In this document: piece after piece, positions 1 to 5,454 of the stretch
How the letters are laid out: each line of letters opens with the position of its first letter
Position numbering within the stretch: position 1 is the first letter of the stretch
Source: CAZPWQ01 sp964590495
Lineage (GTDB): Bacteria > Bacteroidota > Rhodothermia > Balneolales > Balneolaceae
Direction: 5' to 3'
Assembly (NCBI GenBank): GCA_964590495.1
Contig: CAZPWQ010000178.1
Coordinates: 1 to 5,654, forward strand
Length of the DNA stretch: 5,654 bases
The notes under the pieces: generated by a model
Told to the model about the DNA's origin: nothing
The model's input: only the letters and a program-made list of their open reading frames with translations
Database searches by the model: none
Translations under genes and position numbers: made by a program

Positions 1-319
1 GTCTCAGGCCAAAATTAATAGCATTGATAAAACCGGAATTTTCACTTTCCAGTTTACCACAATAAGCCCCGCAGCCGGCCATATAAAATTTACCGTTCCA
101 TTCTTTCGCAGGCAGGCGAATTTCAAAATTAATGGCCGGGCGGACATATCCTAAAATTCGGCAGTATTCCGGAAGATCTTCACTGGCAGGCACAATGGTA
201 GCGGATAACAGGTTTGTATCTTCAATATAAAGATCTGTAAGTTGTTGACAGTTCTGAGCGAATAACTGAGTCTCTGGTATTGCAATAAGTAGGACTACTA
301 TAAATAAGTATCGGTTCAT
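1..319 (-). CDS. Tannase/feruloyl esterase family protein, N-terminal part (runs off left edge)
   Basis: This is the first 106 residues of a secreted esterase whose remainder lies beyond the window's left edge. The start is the ATG at 319-317, with a good ribosome-binding site (GGAGAG at 329-324). Residues 1 to about 21 form a signal peptide: a short basic start, a hydrophobic run (LFIVVLLIAI) and a probable cut at LFA|QN, so the product is exported. The mature N-terminus carries the pattern typical of the tannase/feruloyl esterase family (PF07519): an E-Y-C-R-x-L-G-Y-V-R-P-A-I-N-F-E-I-R-L-P block at about 51-70, WNGKF at 74-78, and a glycine/cysteine-rich AGCGAYCG at 81-88. Cysteines 24, 53, 83 and 87 could form disulfides. 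The catalytic Ser-Asp-His residues of this family lie further downstream and cannot be checked. Family members hydrolyse ester bonds of gallic, ferulic or related aromatic acids, but some have other substrates. The preceding hydrolase ends 106 nt upstream, so the two may share a transcript. Family call fairly firm, substrate unknown. Confidence 0.82.
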   Translation of the reverse strand, partial: MNRYLFIVVLLIAIPETQLFAQNCQQLTDLYIEDTNLLSATIVPASEDLPEYCRILGYVRPAINFEIRLPAKEWNGKFYMAGCGAYCGKLESENSGFINAINFGLR

Positions 320-425
320 AATTCTCTCCGGCTATATATTCTGTTTACATAGGGAAAAATTTTTCGGTCACATTGATTATTTAGTGGTAGTGCCTTGGTT
401 CATAGTTATTTTAAAACTGAAGCCC

Positions 426-1376
426 TTACTGACTATGCAATTGAAAAAAATGGATAGTTTTTGAAAGAAACTCATCTTGGGCCTCTACAAAAATGAGGTG
501 CCCGGTATCCTCCAGTAGTACAAATTCGGAGTTGGGAATAGATTGGTGAATTTGCTCAGCGAATTTCGGAAGAATAGGATCTGCATCTCCGTGCAGAATT
601 AGTGTTGAAGCTGAAATAACTTGTAAATCGTCATGGATATCATAATCCACATATTCTTGAAAAATTAAGGAGTGAACCTTTCTTCCGTTTTTAAATGTAT
701 TGGGTGCATAATCGAAATTAATTCTTTTTGCCAAATGATGGTTGTCGGGATGGAAGTAGGGTTTGAATCTTAACCTGCTGTATTTATTTCTTATTTCAGG
801 GTCGAAATTTTTGAATCCCTCGGTTTCACTTAATTTTATCATTGCCAAGCTGTCTTCTGAAGTCCTACGCTGTTGATTAATTTCATTAAAGGGTCCAAAA
901 AATTCTGAGCTTGCGCCCATCGGACACCCCAAAATCAATACATTCAAATGATCAGGGTAGGCCATAGCATATTGCATTGCCAGCATACCTCCCCATGAAA
1001 TGCCCAACAGATTCATTTTATCAAGACTTAATTTCTGTCGGAGTGCTTCCAGATCATCTACAAATGTTGCCGTATTTATATTAGTTGAATCAATATCACC
1101 AGAAGATTTCCCGGTACCTCTTTGATCATAAAAAATAACTTCAAGATCACTGGAAAGTTTACTGACACTTTCAAATAAATGATTATGATCCATGCCCGGG
1201 CCGCCGTGTAGTATTACAATCGGTTCCCCCTCACCAATTATTTTGTAGTAGAGCTCAGTACCATTCACTTCTGCGAACCCGTCTTCAAAATCAACTTTTG
1301 GTTCGGACTGTGCACATAAACCGGTTGTAATTGCTACAGCAAAAACAATGACGAGTGATAGTTTTACTAATTCCAT
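426..1376 (-). CDS. Secreted alpha/beta hydrolase, proline iminopeptidase-like (S33-type fold)
   Basis: A complete 316-residue alpha/beta hydrolase. Residues 1-22 are a signal peptide (hydrophobic LSLVIVFAVAITTGL, probable cut at LCA|QS). The Cys at 21 is preceded by Leu, which does not fit a lipobox, so a soluble periplasmic or secreted product is more likely than a lipoprotein. The core motifs are in order: oxyanion-loop HGGPG at 57-61, DQRGTGKS at 84-91, nucleophile elbow GISWGG at 125-130 with Ser127, probable acid Asp266 in HGDADPILP, and His293 in TGHLIF. HGGPG together with DQRGTGKS is characteristic of proline iminopeptidase-like S33 enzymes, which remove N-terminal residues or cleave other small amides and esters. 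A signal peptide is unusual for true cytoplasmic prolyl aminopeptidases, so the substrate may differ. The cap region lies at roughly 150-250. The ATG at 1376 has no clear Shine-Dalgarno; an in-frame ATC sits 9 nt upstream in a leader like that of two neighbours. The gene looks more A/T-rich than the oxidase upstream. Confidence 0.85.
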   Translation of the reverse strand: MELVKLSLVIVFAVAITTGLCAQSEPKVDFEDGFAEVNGTELYYKIIGEGEPIVILHGGPGMDHNHLFESVSKLSSDLEVIFYDQRGTGKSSGDIDSTNINTATFVDDLEALRQKLSLDKMNLLGISWGGMLAMQYAMAYPDHLNVLILGCPMGASSEFFGPFNEINQQRRTSEDSLAMIKLSETEGFKNFDPEIRNKYSRLRFKPYFHPDNHHLAKRINFDYAPNTFKNGRKVHSLIFQEYVDYDIHDDLQVISASTLILHGDADPILPKFAEQIHQSIPNSEFVLLEDTGHLIFVEAQDEFLSKTIHFFQLHSQ

Positions 1377-1448
1377 GACTAAGATGGTTTTATGTTCTGA
1401 TTGCCATCGAAAAATTCTTAGGTCACTTTTGTTAGATTTTTCACTTAC

Positions 1449-1607
1449 TTATCCAGGTACTCCACTCCCAGCCCTCACCCCACTCTGCTTTAATTTACCA
1501 TCTACCAACTGAAAAATGTGAATTACAGAACTTCTGCCTGAATTTCCCAATGCCCCATAAAAGCTCCTCCAGGTTTCCCGGGTCACAACTTTGTAAGTTG
1601 ATGTCAT
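1449..1607 (-). CDS. Possible small ORF, 52 residues, overlapping the methyltransferase stop
   Basis: A 52-residue open frame starts at an ATG whose last two bases plus the next form part of the methyltransferase stop (ATGA overlap, 1607-1604), an arrangement often used for translational coupling. It ends with TAA at 1451-1449. The product begins MTSTYKVVTRETWRSFYG and contains a short hydrophobic stretch (SSVIHIFQLVDGKLK) and a Gly/Ser-rich tail. It has no signal peptide, no membrane segment and no motif that I recognise. It could be a genuine small protein, the remnant of a longer decayed gene, or a chance open frame in the gap between the methyltransferase and the next hydrolase. The overlap with the preceding stop is the only real support. 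If it depends on coupling, the premature stop in the methyltransferase would affect its expression. Confidence 0.3.
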   Translation of the reverse strand: MTSTYKVVTRETWRSFYGALGNSGRSSVIHIFQLVDGKLKQSGVRAGSGVPG

Positions 1608-2683
1608 CCGGGATATGCGGCATAAAAATTATTGAACGGATCCTCATCAATTTCGAGCTGTTCAAAATTCCTGAAGCCGCCTTTCCCTGCCATTTCCTCA
1701 GCTATTTTAGGATTGAATCCCATCGTTCCTAACCCTGCTCCGTTTGGTTCAGACAATGCCGCTGACATACAGTAAAGCACTGAAATACCATAAAAAAGCG
1801 GCGACATCGGATTCTCAAGGTTCTTCTTCATGTTATGAGAGCATCGGATATCTTTGATGATCCAAACTCCATCCGGTTTAATACTTTGCCGAATAGCTTT
1901 GATTATTTCATCAGGCCGCGTCATGTCGTGCATACAGTCTAATGTGAGCACCAGGTCGTAATTTGCTTTTTTGGGCAACTCTTCACCTCCCGCTATTTTG
2001 TAGGTAATGTTGTTTAGCTGATCTTTCTCTGTATCCCGTTTAGCTATATTAATAGCGTGTGGAGAGGGATCGTATCCTTCAAAAGTGGAATTTGGTTAGG
2101 TTCTGGCCAATTCGCGTAAGGCAACACCTGCTCCACAGCCAACATCCACCACATGAGTTCCATCTTTGAGCCGGTCTGTAAGCCCATCAACCCTGGACAA
2201 AAATTCTGGCAGCATTTTATGAGAAGGAGCACTGAAGCGTTTAATCATACAGGCTGTGTTTTCTCCATGTTCGTCCCATGTAATCCCGATACCGGTTTTA
2301 AACGCTTCTTCTGCTTTGTCCAGTTCCTCCGGTGTTATCGGAGCACTGAACGCTCCTGCAAGGTAAAACGGACTTTCAGTATTCACAAAAACAGTCGCCG
2401 CTTCCGGTGAGATTGAATACCTGCCGTTGCCTTCAAAGTCGAGTATTCCTGCCGATGCTTGGTTTCGAAGCCATTCCAACAGCCAGCGTTCTTTCAGAGA
2501 AGTTGCCTCAGCTAATTCAGCCGCTGTGGTTGTTTCCAGTTGAGTCAGCATATTGTAAAGGTTCAGCTTGTCTCCCAGGTAAATCATCTTGGAGACAGTG
2601 TCGCCGGTAAAATAACCGATGGTTAACTCAGCAAGCTTCTCAAGCTTTTCTTTATTTATTTTTCTTTTCATCAATTCTGCCAT
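1604..2683 (-). pseudogene. SAM-dependent methyltransferase (winged-helix, Rv2258c-like) interrupted by in-frame TAA
   Basis: Read as one frame, this is a class I methyltransferase of about 359 positions, full length for the family, broken only by TAA at 2098-2096 (codon 196). The N-terminal part holds a winged-helix/dimerisation region (about 20-100) like that of Rv2258c-type methyltransferases. It is followed by a GIGITWDEHGE segment (131-141) and SAM-binding motif I VVDVGCGAG (178-186), then ELART and the stop. After the stop the same frame resumes directly with PNSTFEGYDPSPHAINIAK, containing the ribose-binding acid (Asp205 in FEGYD). It continues through YDLVLTLDCMHD (242-253) and KPDGVWIIKD to a normal C-terminal end at FNNFYAAYPG. 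Neither fragment alone would make a complete Rossmann domain. The start ATG lies 8 nt after the oxidase stop without a Shine-Dalgarno, indicating one transcript with the oxidase. The intact flanking frames suggest a recent nonsense mutation, a sequencing error or, least likely, readthrough. The methylated substrate is unknown. Confidence 0.85.
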
Positions 2684-2691
2684 AATGTTAT

Positions 2692-4071
2692 TTATTTTGC
2701 AGTTAATACTTTTTCCGGCTTAATATTCTGATTCATATTAAAGAAGTTTTCCGGGTCGTATTTCGCTTTTACTTTTTGCAAATGATCGTAATTATCCCGG
2801 TATGTGGCTTTGATTCTCTCTTCGCCCTCTTCCATCATAAAGTTGATGTAAGCGCCGCCCGCCGTGTGGGGATGTACGGCTTCCCAGTAATCTTTTGCCC
2901 AGCGACTGATTTTGCTTTTGTTGGTAGGATCCGGGTCAACACCGGCCATCACCATCGACCATCTGGCATCGCGGTATGCCCACGCAGTTTCATCTTTACC
3001 CACTTTGTGTACGGCACCATCGATAGGGTAGAGGTGCATGGTGGATTTCGTGGTGGGAACTTCGGCGAACCGTTTGTGCTGCTCTATGGCTTCGTTGCTC
3101 AGCTCATGGACAATATCTCCCTTCCAGTACCACTGATCGCCCTTCGGGTAAAGATCGTCAAACATACCTTGTAAGACAGGGTAGGGCATCTCGCCGACAA
3201 ACTCGAATATAGGTTCGGCAATGTCCCGCGCCGGCTGAACGATGGGTTCAATATCGCCATCGCCGGTATAGCACCACAACAACCCGCACACTTTCTCATT
3301 ATGAATTTCTTCAGGAAAAGGGTCTCCGGGCGGTACTTCGGCCACCAGATAGAAAGCGTACACGTCATTCGGCTGAGTGGGAAACCATTCCCGGTACCAT
3401 TTCATGGTTTTTTCCGTCTCTTCAAGAGGCCAGAAAAGCGGCCCGGCAACAACATTTTTTACCGGATGGAGCCGGTATTTGAAGGAAGTGACCACTCCGA
3501 AGTTTCCGCCACCGCCACGCAGCGCCCAGAACAGATCCGGATTTTCATTTTTGCTGGCGTGAACCAGACTTCCGTCGGCCAATACAACATCCGCTTCAAG
3601 CAGGTTGTCTATAGTCAGTCCGTATTTGCGGGTCAGGTAGCCGTGGCCGCCGCCGAGAGTCAGTCCGCCGACACCCGTTGTGGAGACCACTCCACTGACT
3701 GTCGCCATACCAAAAGCATGAGTGGCGTGATCCACATCGCCCCAGGTGCATCCGCCTTCAGCCCGCACTGTTTTTTCATCCGGATTTACCCGCACACCAT
3801 TCATCCGGGAAAGATCAATCACAAGCCCGTTATCCACCAAAGCAAGCCCAGCACCGTTATGACCTCCACACCGCACAGATGTTCGTATATCGTTTTCTCG
3901 CCCGAAATTAACGGCAGCAATCACGTCTGCTGCATTTTCACAGTAAACAATATACCGGGGTTCGCGGTCGATCATGGCATTGTAGATTTGCCGCGCCTCA
4001 TCATAATCCGCATCCCCCGGTTCTGTCAGTTGTCCCCTGAGCGTTTCCTTCAGTTCTTCTATCGTGTTCAT
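2692..4071 (-). CDS. FAD-linked oxidase of the VAO/berberine-bridge-enzyme type
   Basis: A complete 459-residue flavoprotein oxidase with no signal peptide, so probably cytoplasmic. The PCMH-type FAD-binding domain spans about 35-210. It has RCGGHNGAG at 67-75, where His71 aligns with the 8-alpha-histidyl FAD attachment site. It also has the glycine-rich TTGVGGLTLGGGHG (131-144), DNLLEADVVLADG (155-167) and LRGGGGNFGVVTSF (184-197). The BBE C-terminal module is visible as GGAYINFM (405-412) and YDPENFFNMNQNI (438-450). The position where bicovalent members carry the 6-S-cysteinyl Cys appears to be Val129, so single covalent attachment through His71 is predicted. Family members oxidise alcohols, sugars or alkaloid-like and phenolic compounds using O2 or another acceptor; the substrate cannot be told here. 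I chose the ATG at 4071 because GGAG lies 8 nt upstream and the product then begins with MNTIEELK; an in-frame TTG at 4113 lies inside a palindrome and would add 14 atypical residues. The methyltransferase follows after 8 nt. This gene looks more G/C-rich than the flanking hydrolases. Confidence 0.92.
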   Translation of the reverse strand: MNTIEELKETLRGQLTEPGDADYDEARQIYNAMIDREPRYIVYCENAADVIAAVNFGRENDIRTSVRCGGHNGAGLALVDNGLVIDLSRMNGVRVNPDEKTVRAEGGCTWGDVDHATHAFGMATVSGVVSTTGVGGLTLGGGHGYLTRKYGLTIDNLLEADVVLADGSLVHASKNENPDLFWALRGGGGNFGVVTSFKYRLHPVKNVVAGPLFWPLEETEKTMKWYREWFPTQPNDVYAFYLVAEVPPGDPFPEEIHNEKVCGLLWCYTGDGDIEPIVQPARDIAEPIFEFVGEMPYPVLQGMFDDLYPKGDQWYWKGDIVHELSNEAIEQHKRFAEVPTTKSTMHLYPIDGAVHKVGKDETAWAYRDARWSMVMAGVDPDPTNKSKISRWAKDYWEAVHPHTAGGAYINFMMEEGEERIKATYRDNYDHLQKVKAKYDPENFFNMNQNIKPEKVLTAK

Positions 4072-4083
4072 GGTTTTATCTCC
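4072..4083 (-). promoter_or_regulatory. Ribosome-binding site and A-rich leader of the FAD oxidase
   Basis: Reading the minus strand, GGAG (4083-4080) is followed by ATAAAACC and then the ATG at 4071. The 8-nt spacing suits initiation, and this decides the start in favour of 4071 over the upstream in-frame TTG at 4113. The same ATAAAACCATG string precedes the esterase at 5207-5197, there without GGAG, so the A-rich leader itself may contribute to initiation. Confidence 0.5.
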
Positions 4084-4106
4084 GTTGTTTATTGTTTGTT
4101 TGCAGC

Positions 4107-4133
4107 CCTCCAAGGGTTTGAAACCCTTGGAGG
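4107..4133. repeat. 27-nt perfect palindrome between esterase and oxidase
   Basis: Two 13-nt arms, CCTCCAAGGGTTT (4107-4119) and its exact reverse complement (4121-4133), are separated by a single G. As RNA this would form a stable hairpin with a small A/T loop. Neither side is followed by a run of T, so it is not a classical intrinsic terminator. It lies 13 nt after the esterase stop and 35 nt before the oxidase start. It may act as a REP-like repeat, as a 3' end stabiliser for the esterase message, or as a partial transcription barrier. The palindrome is certain; its role is not. Confidence 0.75.
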
Positions 4134-4146
4134 CTTAATGGTACGA

Positions 4147-5199
4147 CTACTCGAAAACCAGGTATCGTTGAAAAAATGGCAGCATATCGTTTAACGCACG
4201 TCCGTCATCGGTCCAAAGTTTATTGCTGTGAGTGCCAATATATTCTTTGGCATAGTGCTCGATACCAAGATTCTCAAGTTTCAGGCTGAACATTTGATTG
4301 GTTGCCACTATATGCGGGAATTCTTCATTCCTTCCCCAATCAAGTTTGAGTGCGGTTAATTTCTTTAAATTGTTTGCATACTGATTTACCATCTCCAGAG
4401 GGAGATTATCATGCCATAATTGAAGTACATCATCATGGACTGTAAGACTGTCTCCCGTATAGGTAAAAGGTAAATCTATATAGAAAGGCGGGCTATCGGG
4501 ATTAGGAGAAAATGCGCGACCAGCCGCTACAATGGCATTTGCCTGAAATTCCTCATAGCCATTGACCAACACCTCTTTCGATTTTATTTGCTGTGCGCGG
4601 CGGAAGGCTTCCCCCTTTGGTCCTAAATCTTTCGTGAGACCTAATGAAGCCGCTGACATACTATAGATACTCGAAAAGATATTTGGAAACTGCATTCCCA
4701 TTTTAATTGCACCAAACCCTCCCATAGAATGACCTGTAACCCCACGGCTCAAGCGGTCAGGAATTGTCCGATAGTTCATATCAACATACTCAACCAAATC
4801 ATAAGCCGTAAAATCAGCCCAGTTGCCGGTAAGGGTAGAATTGGTATAATAACTTCCCCGGTATTCGTCATTGTGGTTGGGTATTACAACAATGACGGGA
4901 TCAATTTTTCCCGTAGCAATGGCTTTATCCAACAACTTGTCAAATTTGTCTGATGCAATTTGAAGGCTGTCGCTCCAGGTAAAACCGTGCAGGTAATAAA
5001 TCACGGGATACCGTACAGATGTGTTATCATCATAATTTGGGGGCAGATAAATCGTAACCCGCCGATCCGGAATTTCCTCGCTGCCAACCTGGAGAGAAGG
5101 TGCGTGAATATAATCGACAACCACACTGCCTTCGGGATGTTGGGCCGTTAGAACATACGGCGTCAAAACGACCAGGAGTATGAAAAGCAATTTTTTCAT
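4147..5199 (-). CDS. Secreted esterase of the esterase-D/feruloyl-esterase-like family (PF00756 type)
   Basis: A complete 350-residue alpha/beta hydrolase with a clear signal peptide (MKKLLFILLVVLTPYVLTA, probable cut before Gln20), so exported. The mature protein begins with a strand-rich segment ending in RRVTIYLPPNYDD (46-58), which is typical of the family. It is followed by the oxyanion loop YYLHGF (68-73), the nucleophile elbow GHSMGG (156-161, Ser158) and the catalytic His324 in IGTHSNKLW. The acid is less clear: the family usually has Asp in a D-x-G-x-x-D/E-x-F context, and here the segment reads DWGRNEEF (287-294), so Asp287 or Glu292/293 are candidates. Relatives include feruloyl and acetyl-xylan esterases, S-formylglutathione hydrolases and enterochelin-type esterases; the signal peptide favours the extracellular polymer- or ester-cleaving types. 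ATG 5199 is preceded by AATAAAACC without a Shine-Dalgarno. It is the first complete gene of the cluster and lies directly downstream of the 150-bp palindromic element. The next gene, the oxidase, starts 75 nt beyond its stop. Confidence 0.87.
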   Translation of the reverse strand: MKKLLFILLVVLTPYVLTAQHPEGSVVVDYIHAPSLQVGSEEIPDRRVTIYLPPNYDDNTSVRYPVIYYLHGFTWSDSLQIASDKFDKLLDKAIATGKIDPVIVVIPNHNDEYRGSYYTNSTLTGNWADFTAYDLVEYVDMNYRTIPDRLSRGVTGHSMGGFGAIKMGMQFPNIFSSIYSMSAASLGLTKDLGPKGEAFRRAQQIKSKEVLVNGYEEFQANAIVAAGRAFSPNPDSPPFYIDLPFTYTGDSLTVHDDVLQLWHDNLPLEMVNQYANNLKKLTALKLDWGRNEEFPHIVATNQMFSLKLENLGIEHYAKEYIGTHSNKLWTDDGRALNDMLPFFQRYLVFE

Positions 5200-5226
5200 G
5201 GTTTTATTCTTTTATTGATTTTAACC

Positions 5227-5376
5227 CTGAGGCGGTCCAAAAAGGTTATAAAATAAGGCAAATGAACTCAACTTTGTCATGCCGGACCCCGATCCGATAT
5301 CTCCTATCTTTATCAACGGCAGGAGATTCTGTCCCGACGGTTCGGGAAGAATGACATCCTTTTTGGACCGCCTCAG
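5227..5376. repeat. 150-bp nested palindromic element with perfect 19-bp terminal inverted repeats
   Basis: The outer arms CTGAGGCGGTCCAAAAAGG (5227-5245) and the exact reverse complement (5358-5376) bound a segment of exactly 150 bp. Nested inside are GTCAT/ATGAC (5276-5280 and 5351-5355), ATCTCCT/AGGAGAT (5299-5305 and 5321-5327), and two small hairpins: CGGA/TCCG (5283-5286 and 5293-5296) and TCCCGA/TCGGGA (5332-5337 and 5342-5347). The whole can fold as a branched cruciform. It encodes no protein. The structure suggests a MITE-like or REP-type mobile repeat, or a structured 5' leader, because it ends 27 nt before the esterase start. No target-site duplication is evident at the ends. The inverted repeats are read directly from the sequence; mobility and regulatory role are inference. 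Confidence 0.75.
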
Positions 5377-5454
5377 TGCTGTAAACTTCGCGGATTTTCG
5401 CTGAGCTTTTTTGAATATAAAAGCAGAGCGTTTCTAAAGCGTTCTATGGCAAAA

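Noticed and set aside
1377..1397. Lipoprotein signal for the alpha/beta hydrolase just downstream (Cys21 after TTGL)
   Set aside because: The residue before Cys is Leu, whereas a lipobox needs Gly, Ala or Ser there. A signal peptidase I site at LCA|Q fits better.
2044..2232. Minus-strand 62-codon frame overlapping the methyltransferase break, which might suggest a frameshift
   Set aside because: The two methyltransferase halves are in the same frame (their starts differ by 705 nt, a multiple of three), so the break is a nonsense codon and not a frameshift. This other frame is coincidental.
4072..4113. Extended oxidase start at TTG 4113
   Set aside because: It lies inside the palindrome, adds 14 residues unlike the family's N-terminus and lacks a ribosome-binding site. 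The ATG at 4071 has GGAG at proper spacing.
4107..4133. Intrinsic terminator
   Set aside because: The hairpin is strong but has no T-run after it on either strand, so it was recorded as a palindromic repeat only.
3301..4194. Long plus-strand open frame (297 codons) opposite the oxidase
   Set aside because: It is antisense to a well-supported oxidase with clear FAD-binding motifs. Its translation has no recognisable domain, and it runs through the palindrome into the esterase's 3' end. It is a shadow of a G/C-richer coding region.
5245..5271. Possible sigma-70-like promoter for the esterase (TTGAGT and TATAAC on the minus strand)
   Set aside because: The spacer is only 15 nt, and the match to the Bacteroidota-type TTTG/TAnnTTTG consensus is poor. 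A/T-rich sequence makes such matches frequent.
5377..5454. Short direct repeat AGCGTT in the gap after the regulator tail
   Set aside because: Two 6-nt copies only; this is within chance expectation and no array or site structure is evident.
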